Positions 19,694-29,296 of a stretch of 63,857 bases of DNA are shown here, in pieces. Positions within the stretch are counted from its first letter, which is position 1. Each line of letters opens with the position of its first letter. The notes under the pieces were generated by a model. The model searched no databases. It saw only the letters and a program-made list of their open reading frames with translations, and had not been told where the DNA came from. The position numbers and the translations under genes are program-made. Origin of the DNA: Parabacteroides sp. ZJ-118. Lineage in GTDB: Bacteria > Bacteroidota > Bacteroidia > Bacteroidales > Tannerellaceae. The DNA lies in contig NZ_JAAKDT010000013.1 in NCBI RefSeq assembly GCF_011038785.1, forward strand, positions 1-63,857, read 5' to 3'.

Positions 19694-21139
19694 TTATTCT
19701 GGTAAATAGAGCCGATCATCCGGTAAAACAGACTCTTTGATTGTCCGGCTGGAAACTCCAACCTCTAAGGACTCACCCATATAATCCTCGAAATACAAAA
19801 CACGTAACTCGTGGAAACCAGCGTCTAACGCTACCTTCCCTTTCGCCATACGAGCGTTATGAGATCCCTCATTATCAACAATAGCTTTACCGTCTATGAA
19901 CAGCTTGGAACCATCATCCGAATACGTATAAAAGCGATATACACCTTTTTCAGGGATATTTATCAACGTACGGAATTCATAAGCGAAATGATCCTCGTCT
20001 GGAGCCTCCTGAATGGAGATGTTTTTCATCGTACCCTCTTTCACTTTCGTTCCGGAAGTGATCTGATCCGTGTGTTTAAACTTACCTTTATAGTAGGTAT
20101 AAGCCACCCCGTGCTTTTTAGGTTTTACCGTTTTGGCGGGTAAGAATTCCATCGTTTCCTCATCTTTAGAGGTCAGGCCAGACGGATAATAATATGTATA
20201 TTCCTTTCCAGACGGGGTACGAATCCATGAATCAAACTCAAACTTGCCCTCACGCAACTCAATGATACGGCCACCCCGCTCGAAATTTCCATAAGCGTCA
20301 CATCCGGATACACGCCCGAAAGCCAGCCCCACGTTATACAACATCCCTATGTAATCGTTATCATGATCATGCCCGGCAAAAGTAGCCATCACATCTTTCA
20401 TATCCACCAAGGAGGCAAAAAAACCTGTGTTGATCCTAGGAGAGGCGATTCCCTCTTCTTTCTGTCCTAATGTAGTCTCCGCCCCAACGATCTCATTATA
20501 CTCTAGCAGAGGAATATGAAAAAAGGCCAAGGCAGGCAACGGCTCGCCGCCATTTTCCTTGGTATAGCGCATACTTTGCTCGCGATACCAATTGATCTGG
20601 TCGAAATGAATCCAATCATACGTGCCATAATCCTTTAGCGTAGGATAATCGTTGGAGTCGATACAATACAACAAGGCCGCTGATTTCTTTCCGTCCGAAC
20701 TATAGACCGGTACCACATAGTTTCCGGCTCCATGTATATCACCCGGTCCCTTCTCGCCCATAAAATAAGGAGATTTACTAAGCATGGCATAAATCTCATC
20801 CTTGGGGACGATCTCCGCGTCGTGATTTCCCATCACGACCGTGAACGGCATCCGGGCCTCCTCAAAGATCCTGATCACCGACTTCCATCCTTCCAAACCA
20901 GGGCTGGCTGTCACCACGTCGCCCGTCAGTATCGCTACATCCGGATTCTCCGCCTTTAGTACGGATTGTATCGTGGCGACCGTCTTAGCGCATTTAGATG
21001 ATTTCTGACCCCAATGAATGTCTGTAAATTGGACGATCTTGAATTTCCCATCCTTGAAAGAAAGCTGTTTTTGAGCGAATAAGCGCATCGGGGCGCAAAA
21101 GTACAACAAGACTATCGCTAATAAAAAAGTCTTTTTCAT
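19694..21139 (-). CDS. Secreted metallophosphoesterase with C-terminal PA14-like domain
   Basis: The 481-residue protein has a signal peptide (about 1-22). A calcineurin-like phosphoesterase domain follows with the metal-binding series FTDIHWG, GDVV, MGNHD, FFHIPLL and GHDHDND (about residues 40-270). From about 340 the sequence changes to a PA14-like beta domain with TYSDDGSKLFIDG and FHELRVLYFED, which may bind carbohydrate. Purple-acid-phosphatase-like secreted enzymes of this design are common in Bacteroidales; the substrate is unknown. It has no close partner genes. Confidence 0.88.
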   Translation of the reverse strand: MKKTFLLAIVLLYFCAPMRLFAQKQLSFKDGKFKIVQFTDIHWGQKSSKCAKTVATIQSVLKAENPDVAILTGDVVTASPGLEGWKSVIRIFEEARMPFTVVMGNHDAEIVPKDEIYAMLSKSPYFMGEKGPGDIHGAGNYVVPVYSSDGKKSAALLYCIDSNDYPTLKDYGTYDWIHFDQINWYREQSMRYTKENGGEPLPALAFFHIPLLEYNEIVGAETTLGQKEEGIASPRINTGFFASLVDMKDVMATFAGHDHDNDYIGMLYNVGLAFGRVSGCDAYGNFERGGRIIELREGKFEFDSWIRTPSGKEYTYYYPSGLTSKDEETMEFLPAKTVKPKKHGVAYTYYKGKFKHTDQITSGTKVKEGTMKNISIQEAPDEDHFAYEFRTLINIPEKGVYRFYTYSDDGSKLFIDGKAIVDNEGSHNARMAKGKVALDAGFHELRVLYFEDYMGESLEVGVSSRTIKESVLPDDRLYLPE

Positions 21140-21316
21140 GTTCTTTGAATTAATAATTGGGGGCTAAGTTATAAAAAAATAGACATATCCACAAACCGGT
21201 TTTTTTTGTCAATGTCCATCTCTGAAAAAGGTTGACTCGGTCGGGAATCATTACGAACTTCACCTGTCCGGGAGTAAGCAACGGTATTCGTTATAGAACC
21301 ACAAAGACAAATGTAA

Positions 21317-21350
21317 ATAGCTCCTGCCCGGATATTCGGATAGGAGCTAT
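21317..21350 (-). terminator. Hairpin after the small membrane protein gene
   Basis: ATAGCTCCT and AGGAGCTAT form a 9-bp stem, with a CCG/CGG continuation inside. It lies 60 bases beyond the stop at 21411. The gap to the phosphoesterase start (21140-21410) holds nothing else that I can support. Confidence 0.45.
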
Positions 21351-21410
21351 CTCTTTGAAGAGGAATGGGAGTATCATTTGGATCTATACGGGATGCCGGG
21401 CTCCCTTTCT

Positions 21411-21629
21411 TTATCGCTTGGCGGGATCATCGTCTTTATTCCACTTATCCCGCATCCTCAGACGCTTGACCTGCAGATAGCGTAGCAGGATGATGATGAC
21501 GAGCGTAGCACCGATCATCAGGAAATATCCGGTATAGCTGTTACCCGGGTTATTGCCGGGCCAGCCGATGATACTCATCGCAATTAGGTAGACAAGTAAG
21601 GCAATTGTGGTGATGTTGATCTTCTTCAT
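21411..21629 (-). CDS. Small two-helix membrane protein
   Basis: The 72-residue product has two hydrophobic helices (about 7-22 and 33-50) separated by a short GWPGNNPGN turn. It ends in a strongly charged tail (LQVKRLRMRDKWNKDDD). I do not recognise the family. A perfect -7 box at 21654-21661 and a downstream hairpin support a real monocistronic gene. The basic stretch after helix two suggests the C-terminus is cytosolic. Confidence 0.65.
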   Translation of the reverse strand: MKKINITTIALLVYLIAMSIIGWPGNNPGNSYTGYFLMIGATLVIIILLRYLQVKRLRMRDKWNKDDDPAKR

Positions 21630-21653
21630 ATTCGTTTTATTCTAAAGACAGGG

Positions 21654-21661
21654 CAAAGATA
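21654..21661 (-). promoter_or_regulatory. -7 box for the small membrane protein gene
   Basis: The minus strand reads TATCTTTG, a full match, 24 bases before the start codon. It lies in the 49-base space after the stop of the upstream secreted protein. Confidence 0.55.
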
Positions 21662-21678
21662 TAAGATTGCTTCGGGCT

Positions 21679-23499
21679 TTAGGGGGTTAAAACGCATTTG
21701 TATTGTGCCCGATAAGGTCCGGTTTGAATAATTAAGATATATAAACCTTGGGGGAGGGGAATCGGGAGGATAGGATTCCCTGCCCGTACCGCTTGCGTAA
21801 ATACCAATATGCCTGCCGGAGTAAACAGCTCGACTTTACCGGAGGATGGAAGATTGTGAATGAATAAAGTTTTGTTCTTCAGATGATAGCTTAATCCCGG
21901 AAATGAAAAGGCCTGATTGGAAACAGGGGGGTCTTGTCGGGCTTGAGGTTCCGATGTCAGGGAAGATAGGGGTGCGCTCGTTGATAATAATTTATAATTG
22001 GCCGGTTGTTCGGATGTATTATGCACAGACAGGCTGGTGCTTTTATTCGCTTTGATAAAGAAGGCAGAGAGTGGAGGGATGGCGAAATCGCTGCCGATCG
22101 CGTAGGATTGGTAGGTGGAGCCGTCGTATACATAAATGTATCCGTCCAAAGCCGGGTTCGATTCTATCTGGTTGAGAGATAAAGGAGCCGGTAGGGGATT
22201 ACCGCACAGATACCAGCCGTTGTGATCTTGGTTCTGGCTTTGGTTGTTGATGCTTACCGGAACAGAGGCTTGACCGTTCTTCCCGAAATCCACAGGGATA
22301 TCACCTACCTCCGAGGAGAAACGAAGGTTCTGGCGATCGGCGGAGGCATCGATAGCGATCAGGTACCCCTTGTTCTTCTTGAAGATGGGCTGGGACGTAT
22401 GGATTATGGTTTGGGGTATGGTTTCCCAGTTGTTGGAGAGGCTTTGCGAGTTGGCTCGCTTTTCTCCGTTGTAGGCCTGTACGTAAAAGTAATTACCGTT
22501 TGTATCGCTTTTGTTGTCACCTAGTTGGAAATCCGGGTCTATGCCGGAGGCAAATACATCGAAGGGGAAGGAGATAAAGTACCATTTGCCTTTTTGGGCG
22601 AAGGTCTTCTTGATCGTTATTTTCCCAGTGATGTTAATGGTTCCGGACGATCGCAGGGTGGAGGAAGACGCTAGGATACCATCATCGTGATAGATCGTAA
22701 GGTTGTGTGCGGATAGGTTCCCGGTTGGTAAGATACGGACGTTTCCATCGCCGATCAAGATATCCTTACAGCTGGTCGTTGTGTTTACGGAGATATTACC
22801 GTTGATCAAGGCGTTGCGATGGCGGTAGGCGGGTAGGTGGCTCCAGCGCTCCTCATCGTTCCAATTGCCGTCTCCGGTAAACAGAGAATAGGCAGGAATC
22901 CTTCCATGAGCGTAGACACTGTCTACGTAATAATAACCGTTCCGGGTATTGGCGGCGGGGGCGGGTGTGATGAGATCCAAGCCCGGAGGATTATTTCGTA
23001 TATTCGTGGTTTTAAATGGATTGATGCCGCTCTCTCCTATGGCTATTACCAGGAGGGGATAACTTGTCTCACCTTGCCGATAGGTCCTGGCTCTCATGTT
23101 CTCGCCTTCTACCAGATGAGTGCCCCCTTTACGAACGCTGATGATTACGTCCTGATAGGTCGTCAAGGGGATATGCGCGAAGGCGACTCTCGTGTCCAGG
23201 GGCATTCGTAGGGCGTGAGTCCCGTGTCCCCCTCCCTGCACGTGGTCATCTGGAATCTCAGTATCCGATATATCTTCGATGGAAATATCTCCGGTCGTCG
23301 TGTAGTTCCAGTTATCGCAAGGCAATCCCGCGAAGGTCTGTACCCGAAACGTATCCCGGATGGATAAATTCGCGTCACTTCGCACAAAACGCTCCCATGC
23401 GGACGGATCTGAAACTTGTGACCGGATCAATTGTTGTACGAATAGGAATACCGTACAAACGACAACGCATCTGAATGGATGTTCAATTCTCTTTCTCAT
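21679..23499 (-). CDS. Large secreted protein with putative T9SS sorting domain
   Basis: The 606-residue protein has an N-terminal signal anchor (about 8-27) and a long beta-rich extracellular region without a recognised catalytic motif. The last 80 residues look like a type A C-terminal domain for type IX secretion: an internal LFIHNLPSSGKVELFTPAG, then QGLYILIIQTG and a final basic strand YKCVLTP. Such tails direct cargo to the outer-membrane translocon. A PorW/SprE homologue is encoded at 24972-28469, which fits. The middle contains GNWNDEERWSHLPA, a pattern seen in many Bacteroidetes surface proteins. The function is unknown. Confidence 0.7.
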   Translation of the reverse strand: MRKRIEHPFRCVVVCTVFLFVQQLIRSQVSDPSAWERFVRSDANLSIRDTFRVQTFAGLPCDNWNYTTTGDISIEDISDTEIPDDHVQGGGHGTHALRMPLDTRVAFAHIPLTTYQDVIISVRKGGTHLVEGENMRARTYRQGETSYPLLVIAIGESGINPFKTTNIRNNPPGLDLITPAPAANTRNGYYYVDSVYAHGRIPAYSLFTGDGNWNDEERWSHLPAYRHRNALINGNISVNTTTSCKDILIGDGNVRILPTGNLSAHNLTIYHDDGILASSSTLRSSGTINITGKITIKKTFAQKGKWYFISFPFDVFASGIDPDFQLGDNKSDTNGNYFYVQAYNGEKRANSQSLSNNWETIPQTIIHTSQPIFKKNKGYLIAIDASADRQNLRFSSEVGDIPVDFGKNGQASVPVSINNQSQNQDHNGWYLCGNPLPAPLSLNQIESNPALDGYIYVYDGSTYQSYAIGSDFAIPPLSAFFIKANKSTSLSVHNTSEQPANYKLLSTSAPLSSLTSEPQARQDPPVSNQAFSFPGLSYHLKNKTLFIHNLPSSGKVELFTPAGILVFTQAVRAGNPILPIPLPQGLYILIIQTGPYRAQYKCVLTP

Positions 23500-23561
23500 A
23501 GCTAAGTTGATTTACAGTTGTAATATATATGCGCGAATGTACGTAAATAATTGAAATCATA

Positions 23562-23569
23562 TATCTTTG
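23562..23569 (+). promoter_or_regulatory. -7 box for hflX, very close to the start codon
   Basis: TATCTTTG is a perfect consensus match that ends only 4 bases before the hflX ATG at 23574. Transcription from it would start at or next to the ATG. Confidence 0.55.
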
Positions 23570-23573
23570 CGGC

Positions 23574-24788
23574 ATGAAAGATTTTATTATATCTGAGGCA
23601 GAGACCGAAAGAGCCGTTTTGGTGGGTTTGGTTACCCCCGGGCAAAGTGAACGGAAAGTGAAGGAATATCTGGACGAGTTGGCTTTTTTGGCTGATACAG
23701 CGGGGGTGGAGGCGATGAAGCGTTTTACCCAGAAGATGGATTACCCGAATTCCGTTACTTTTGTCGGGACAGGTAAGTTGATGGAAATTAAGGAGTATGT
23801 GGTAGAAAACGAGATCGGCTTGGTGATCTTTGATGATGAGCTGAGCCCGAAGCAGCTCCGTAATATTGAGCAAGAGTTGCAGGTGAAAATCCTGGATCGC
23901 ACGAGCCTGATCCTGGATATTTTTGCCAGTCGTGCGCAGACTGCCCACGCGAAGACACAGGTAGAGCTCGCGCAATACAAATACATGTTGCCCCGATTGA
24001 CTCGTCTGTGGACACACTTGGAGCGCCAGCGAGGCGGGGTAGGTATGCGTGGTCCGGGTGAGACCCAGTTGGAGACCGATAGACGTATTATCTTGGATAA
24101 GATATCGCGGTTGAAGAAAGAGCTGGTGGAGATTGACAAGCAAAAAAGCGTACAACGGAAGAACCGGGGCAAGATGGTGCGTGTCGCGTTGGTCGGATAT
24201 ACGAACGTTGGCAAATCTACCCTGATGAACTTGTTGAGCAAGAGCGAGGTCTTCGCCGAGAATAAGTTGTTCGCTACGTTGGATACGACCGTGCGTAAGG
24301 TGATTATCGGGAACCTGCCTTTCTTGCTGTCCGATACGGTCGGATTTATCCGCAAGTTACCGACCGAGCTGGTGGAATCCTTCAAATCGACCTTGGATGA
24401 AGTGAGGGAGGCGGATTTGCTGGTACATATTGTGGATATCTCGCATCCTACCTTCGAGGAGCAAATAGAGGTCGTGAACCGTACGTTGGCGGAGATCGAT
24501 AAGACCGAGAAACCGATGATCTTGGTTTTCAATAAGGTGGACGCATTCACATTTGTCCCGAAAGAGGAGGATGACCTGACCCCCCGTATGCGCGAGAATA
24601 TCGATCTGGATGAGCTGAGACGTACGTGGATGGGCAAGTCGCGAGACAATTGCGTCTTTATCTCCGCCAAGGAACGTACAAACATAGAAGCGTTGAAGGA
24701 GATGTTGTACGAACGGGTCAAACAGATCCATATCACCCGTTTCCCCTACAATGACTTCCTCTTTCAGCCATACGACGAAGAAGAGTGA
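23574..24788 (+). CDS. hflX: GTPase HflX
   Basis: The 404-residue protein has the HflX N-terminal domain, with the family signature RGGVGMRGPGETQLETDRR at about residues 152-170. A coiled-coil linker follows, then the G domain: G1 GYTNVGKST, G3 SDTVGF, G4 NKVD. HflX binds the 50S subunit and rescues or splits stalled ribosomes under stress. The start is uncertain because a perfect -7 box ends 4 bases upstream; either the mRNA is leaderless or a later start is used. It is divergent from the T9SS cargo gene. Confidence 0.94.
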   Translation: MKDFIISEAETERAVLVGLVTPGQSERKVKEYLDELAFLADTAGVEAMKRFTQKMDYPNSVTFVGTGKLMEIKEYVVENEIGLVIFDDELSPKQLRNIEQELQVKILDRTSLILDIFASRAQTAHAKTQVELAQYKYMLPRLTRLWTHLERQRGGVGMRGPGETQLETDRRIILDKISRLKKELVEIDKQKSVQRKNRGKMVRVALVGYTNVGKSTLMNLLSKSEVFAENKLFATLDTTVRKVIIGNLPFLLSDTVGFIRKLPTELVESFKSTLDEVREADLLVHIVDISHPTFEEQIEVVNRTLAEIDKTEKPMILVFNKVDAFTFVPKEEDDLTPRMRENIDLDELRRTWMGKSRDNCVFISAKERTNIEALKEMLYERVKQIHITRFPYNDFLFQPYDEEE

Positions 24789-24971
24789 TCACCGATCGTT
24801 TTTAACATTTATTACGCGGGATGGTATGCCCAACGGCAGGCAGTAGGGTGTGCTACGCTGGTGGAGGGTATTGCGTGCCTAACAGCGGGTAGCCCATGCT
24901 TCCTGTAGGGGGAGGCCAGGGCGGGCGTGTTATCCGAGATGCGTTTTTGGCCATGCGTCCGTCCCCTTGCG

Positions 24972-27900
24972 TCAGCGCCGCTTGTTTCTCTCCCTTGCCG
25001 CCTTCTCCTTTTCCCGTAAGGCCTCCTTGCGGGCTTTCTCTTTCGCTTTCAACTTCTGCTTGTACAGACGCTCTTTCTCCTTGCGCTCCTTTTCTTTCTG
25101 TTTCAGGCGTTGCTTATAGGCGCGCTCCTTCTCCTTGCGAAGTTCCTCGCGGGCTTTCAGTCTCGCCTTACGGTCGGCTTCCGCTTGTTTCAGCTGGGCT
25201 TTGCGGTCAGCTTTCTGCTGTTTCTCCCAGTCGGCTTTCGCCTTCAATAGGGTGCGTTCTTCCTCCGCTTGCTTCTTGAGAAGCTCTTCCTGTTCTTTTG
25301 CCTTCTGCTCACGTAATTCCTGATCCGCCTTTCGCTGGGCCTCGAAAGCCTTACGGGCTTCTTCCTCGGCGGCTTCCCGCTTACGGATCTCTTGGATCTC
25401 TTTCAAGGTCATGCCTTGATCCTCGGCCGCCGGCCGAACAGCGGGGACCGTGTCCCCGCGAAGGAGGGTATCGGCCGACTGGATTTCCGGTTTGTCAAAC
25501 GTGTGGGCCTCAATCGTATCAGGGGGGGCGACCGGCATAGGCTGTATCCCGGGTTGTCGGACAGGTTCTTGCATCAGCTGCTCCTCCTCTGGCGCTTCGG
25601 CCTCTTCCTCCGCGATCGCCTCCTCTTCCGATGCCTCCTCTTCCTTGGCGGCCTCCATACGGGCCTTCCAGCGGGCCGCCAGATCCGGCAACTCCTCGCC
25701 GAAGCGCTCATCGAAGAAGGTGATGTATTCATCCAAGGTCTTGCCGCGCATCAGGGTCTCGTAATTGTCATCAGAGATCGGCAATACGGCGACCGCTTTG
25801 TCCAAGGCCGTCGCGTAGCCCGCCTTGCCGTATATCATCTTGTAATATTGGAGGGCCTCGTCGAGATTGACAAATTCTTTGATCGCCAGCATACTGATCG
25901 GGCCGGCCGGCTCCAGGGCCAAGTCAAACGCCTTCACCATGAAGTTCGCGAAGTTATAGGCGGCGACGGCGAATAGCAACTGATTTGGATCGACGCTACC
26001 CGTAGGATATACCAAGAGCATCTGATAGGGCGTGTTCCGCTCCGGGCTAAATACCCGGGTCGAGTCCTCGGCCGATAACACGCCATCCTCGCCCAGGCCG
26101 AATCGCAGGTTCCAACTCATCCCTTTCACGTCGCCCCGCACCAAGGCGCGTCCCCGGAGGACGCCCTTCAGCATCTCTCCGGCCAGTTCCGTCACATCCG
26201 CGTCCGGATACTTCTCGACCAGCGCTCTCAACGCATGCTTAAAGCCCTCCACGTCTCCGGCCTGTACATAGGATAGCGCGTCCAGGAACATGAATTTCGG
26301 CATCAACGTAGCCAACGGGTATTTCTCGCTCACGTAGCGGAAGCTCTCGCGGACATACGCCGTGTCGCTTGCCAGATAGCGGTCGTAGGTAGCCTGGTAG
26401 ATCGAGTCTTGTACCACATCCATCATCCCGATGTTGTACGCGTAATCCGGGTCCGCTATCGCCACGGCGTAATTGCTTTCCGGGAAGGCGCTCGTCAGCT
26501 TATTCTTATACGCATCGGCCAAAGCCGTATCCCCGGTTCTCAGGGCCATCAAATAGACTTGATAATAGCTCTCCAGACGGTGCTCATGATCCGGGAAACG
26601 ACGCTCCAGGTTCTCGAACGCCTCGACAGACAAGGGAATATCCTCCAACTTATCCTTATAGATCATCGCCATCTGGTAAAGGCCGTCTATGATAATGACG
26701 TTGGAAGCATCTATATCCTCTTGCGTGAAAGGCAGCTGCTGCAGGTAATACGCACGCGTATGCGGATCGTCGACGGCGACAGCCGGCAGCTCACCGCCGA
26801 TCGAATCGGTCGGTAGCGGCTCACCGTCCGGCCCCGCCATCCGCGCGGAATCTCCCTCGGCCAGCATCTCCTCATCCGGATTCTCATCAAAGGTAGAGAG
26901 TTCCTTCTTACGGCGGCGCCAGTGATCTTCCAGCGGACGACGTCCCCATTTACGCTGGAACTGTGTCTTCCCTTGCGCTACGGTCTGAGGATTGTAGAAA
27001 TAGAACGACGCCCCGCCGGCCGCGTTCGGCAAGACGACCGCATTGGTTTCCGTACCGGGGCGGTCGATCCCCGTGCCTTTCGCCTCCTGCTCGGCCAAAT
27101 AAGCCTCCTGCTCGGCCAAGGCTTTCGCCTCCTCCTCCGCTTTCTTTACCTCCTCGATCTTCTTATCGATAATCGCCAATCGCTCCGCTTCCGGCAATTT
27201 AGCCAAGGCTTGCAAGCTGTCTTGAAGGTGGACCGCCTCTACATGCACGACCAGCTCATCCAGGATCGCCGACAATTTAGAGACCCGCTCGTAATCCTTG
27301 TATTCCTTCCGGATCCCGGCCAAGGCTCCGCTGAAGCAGGGTTGCGCCTTCACGTAATCCCGAGCCGTGAAGTAGATGTCTCCCAGCTTTATCTGGCAGA
27401 TCGCCTTATCCATCCCATTCAACGTGCTCTTGTCGATGCCGAGCTGATAGTTCTTTATGGCATTCACCGTATCCTCCCGGCTGAGGTATACGTTTCCCAG
27501 GGCGTAGTATACTTGATCCAGATAGTCTTTATTCTTTTGGTTTTTCGCCATCCGCTCCAGCATCCTCACCACTTTCGAGTAGTTCGTGCCCGAGAATACT
27601 TCCGTCTGGCGGATACGCGAGGCAAATTCCAGCTCATACGGAGGATTCGAGCGGGCCACCTCGCCGAAGGTCTTGTAAGCCAAGCCATCCAATGCCTGAT
27701 CCGCGTAGATTTGTCCTAAGAGGTATTTCATCCGGGTACGTTGTTTCCGGTTTTTCTCCGCCTTGATGGCGCTCTTCAGATACGGGATGGCCTCCTCGAG
27801 CCGCTCGTTCTTGATCAAATAATCGGCATACACCGCCGCGTATAGCTTCAAGGCAGCGGCCGGGATGCCGTTCTTGTTCATCTTGTCCAGGATATCCTCG

Positions 27901-28469
27901 GACTCATAGAACCAGCCCATCTCGGAATAACAGCGGGCTTGCCACAAGCGGGCCTCGGCCGCAACCTCCTCATCCCGCGCGTAATGACGGGCTATATAGG
28001 AAAAGGTAGCGGAGGCTTGCAGGAAATCGGCGTTGTAGAATTGCGCCTGCCCCAGGATCAGCCAGCTATTCTTCAAAAAAGGGTTATACTCCTCTTGTTC
28101 CTGGAAAGCGCGTTGCTTGGGATCGTTCCGCCAGCCTGGTTTCTTGGCCGGTTTCGCCTTTATGGAGTGTAGCTTGATGGCTTTGTTGCTTTTCTCGATC
28201 GTCCGGTCGAAGGGGCCGCCCGGCTCGGCTTTGTCTTTGGGCTGGGCACTGATCGGATACATGTGGATCCTTTCGGAATAGTTCTCCTTGTAGCCGTCCT
28301 GCTGGTTTTTCAATGCCTCGTCGAACGCTTGCTTCCCGTTGAAATAAATATTATAGCGAGTGGTAAAGGCATGATAAAGACGGCTCGCCTTCGTGTTCTT
28401 CTTCGTGCCGCACGACCCCAGCAAGAGTACCGTCAATAACGCCGCTATGTAACCAAGCCCCCTTTTCAT
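24972..28469 (-). CDS. porW: Type IX secretion lipoprotein PorW/SprE
   Basis: The 1165-residue protein has a lipobox (LLGSCG, Cys at about residue 20). The N-terminal region resembles PorW/SprE: ASRLYHAFTTRYNIYFNG, then FLKNSWLILGQAQFYNADF and several TPR-like repeats up to about residue 400. A second TPR-rich part follows (about 570-960). The C-terminus (about 1030-1165) is an extremely charged Lys/Glu/Arg helix, predicted coiled coil, ending RERNKRR. PorW/SprE links the T9SS translocon to its motor parts in Porphyromonas and Flavobacterium. It is longer than PorW of P. gingivalis as I recall it. It is last in the aroA operon, 7 bases after the permease. Confidence 0.8.
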   Translation of the reverse strand: MKRGLGYIAALLTVLLLGSCGTKKNTKASRLYHAFTTRYNIYFNGKQAFDEALKNQQDGYKENYSERIHMYPISAQPKDKAEPGGPFDRTIEKSNKAIKLHSIKAKPAKKPGWRNDPKQRAFQEQEEYNPFLKNSWLILGQAQFYNADFLQASATFSYIARHYARDEEVAAEARLWQARCYSEMGWFYESEDILDKMNKNGIPAAALKLYAAVYADYLIKNERLEEAIPYLKSAIKAEKNRKQRTRMKYLLGQIYADQALDGLAYKTFGEVARSNPPYELEFASRIRQTEVFSGTNYSKVVRMLERMAKNQKNKDYLDQVYYALGNVYLSREDTVNAIKNYQLGIDKSTLNGMDKAICQIKLGDIYFTARDYVKAQPCFSGALAGIRKEYKDYERVSKLSAILDELVVHVEAVHLQDSLQALAKLPEAERLAIIDKKIEEVKKAEEEAKALAEQEAYLAEQEAKGTGIDRPGTETNAVVLPNAAGGASFYFYNPQTVAQGKTQFQRKWGRRPLEDHWRRRKKELSTFDENPDEEMLAEGDSARMAGPDGEPLPTDSIGGELPAVAVDDPHTRAYYLQQLPFTQEDIDASNVIIIDGLYQMAMIYKDKLEDIPLSVEAFENLERRFPDHEHRLESYYQVYLMALRTGDTALADAYKNKLTSAFPESNYAVAIADPDYAYNIGMMDVVQDSIYQATYDRYLASDTAYVRESFRYVSEKYPLATLMPKFMFLDALSYVQAGDVEGFKHALRALVEKYPDADVTELAGEMLKGVLRGRALVRGDVKGMSWNLRFGLGEDGVLSAEDSTRVFSPERNTPYQMLLVYPTGSVDPNQLLFAVAAYNFANFMVKAFDLALEPAGPISMLAIKEFVNLDEALQYYKMIYGKAGYATALDKAVAVLPISDDNYETLMRGKTLDEYITFFDERFGEELPDLAARWKARMEAAKEEEASEEEAIAEEEAEAPEEEQLMQEPVRQPGIQPMPVAPPDTIEAHTFDKPEIQSADTLLRGDTVPAVRPAAEDQGMTLKEIQEIRKREAAEEEARKAFEAQRKADQELREQKAKEQEELLKKQAEEERTLLKAKADWEKQQKADRKAQLKQAEADRKARLKAREELRKEKERAYKQRLKQKEKERKEKERLYKQKLKAKEKARKEALREKEKAARERNKRR

Positions 28470-28476
28470 CCCTTAA

Positions 28477-29280
28477 TTAACGCCGGAACAACGGTTTTAT
28501 TGCCTTCATGACCAAAAACAGGACCACCAGGAACAGGATGATAAACGCGCCGGAGGGCACGTTCAGGAAATAGGAAAGGACCAGTCCGGAGAGGCAGCCC
28601 AGGAAGCCGATCGCGATACTTCCCCCCATGATCTTCTTGAAGTCGGAGGTGAACAGGTTCACCGTTATTTGCGGCAGGGTCAGCAGGCTCATCAATAGCA
28701 TGACCCCTACCAACCGGATCGAGAGAACGATGGTCAGGGCGATAAAGCCCATCATCGTATACTCGATCCATTTTACCGGCAGGCCTTGCGTGACGGCGAA
28801 GTCGCGGTCGAACGCCACGTAGACGATCTCGCGGAGAAAAAGGGAGAACAGGAGTATCAGCCCCGCGGCCAACCCGAAGATCCACAAGATATCGGCCGTC
28901 GCGATCGTCAATATGTTGCCAAACAGATATGCGGAGAGGTTCGGGGCGTATCCCGGGGTAAGGAAAATGAAGATCACGCCCAAAGCCATGCCCAGCGACC
29001 ATACACCCGCAATGGCGGAATCCTCCCTTACGTTTTGCGTCCGGCTCGCCCACTCCACGCCGAAGGCGGAGAGGATCGCGAACAGCATCGCCGTCGCGAT
29101 CGGGTTCGTTCCCAGGTAAAATCCCAAGCCCAGGCCGCCGAACGAGGCGTGCGTGATCCCTCCGCTGATAAATACCAACCGGCGGGCTACGATATAGGTC
29201 CCGACCATGCCGCAGGCGATGGCGGTCAGCAAGCTCCCGATCAAAGCGTTCTGAAAAAAGGTGTATTGCAATAGATCCAT
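28477..29280 (-). CDS. Metal ABC transporter permease (ZnuB/ABC-3 type)
   Basis: The 267-residue protein has about eight membrane segments and the ABC-3 family pattern: RRLVFISGGITHASFGGLGL near the start and SIRLVGVMLLMSLLTLPQ in the second half. This family forms the membrane channel of zinc, manganese or iron importers. The usual partners, an ATPase and a periplasmic metal-binding protein, are not in the window, so they must lie elsewhere. It sits 16 bases after the small membrane protein and 7 bases before porW, so it is clearly within one operon with aroA and porW. Confidence 0.9.
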   Translation of the reverse strand: MDLLQYTFFQNALIGSLLTAIACGMVGTYIVARRLVFISGGITHASFGGLGLGFYLGTNPIATAMLFAILSAFGVEWASRTQNVREDSAIAGVWSLGMALGVIFIFLTPGYAPNLSAYLFGNILTIATADILWIFGLAAGLILLFSLFLREIVYVAFDRDFAVTQGLPVKWIEYTMMGFIALTIVLSIRLVGVMLLMSLLTLPQITVNLFTSDFKKIMGGSIAIGFLGCLSGLVLSYFLNVPSGAFIILFLVVLFLVMKAIKPLFRR

Positions 29281-29296
29281 ATGATTTGTCTCCCGA

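Noticed and set aside
24789-24971. A gene or RNA in the gap between hflX and porW
   Set aside because: The 183 bases hold several GC-rich partial inverted repeats but no open frame or clear RNA fold that I can support; they probably serve as the convergent terminator region.
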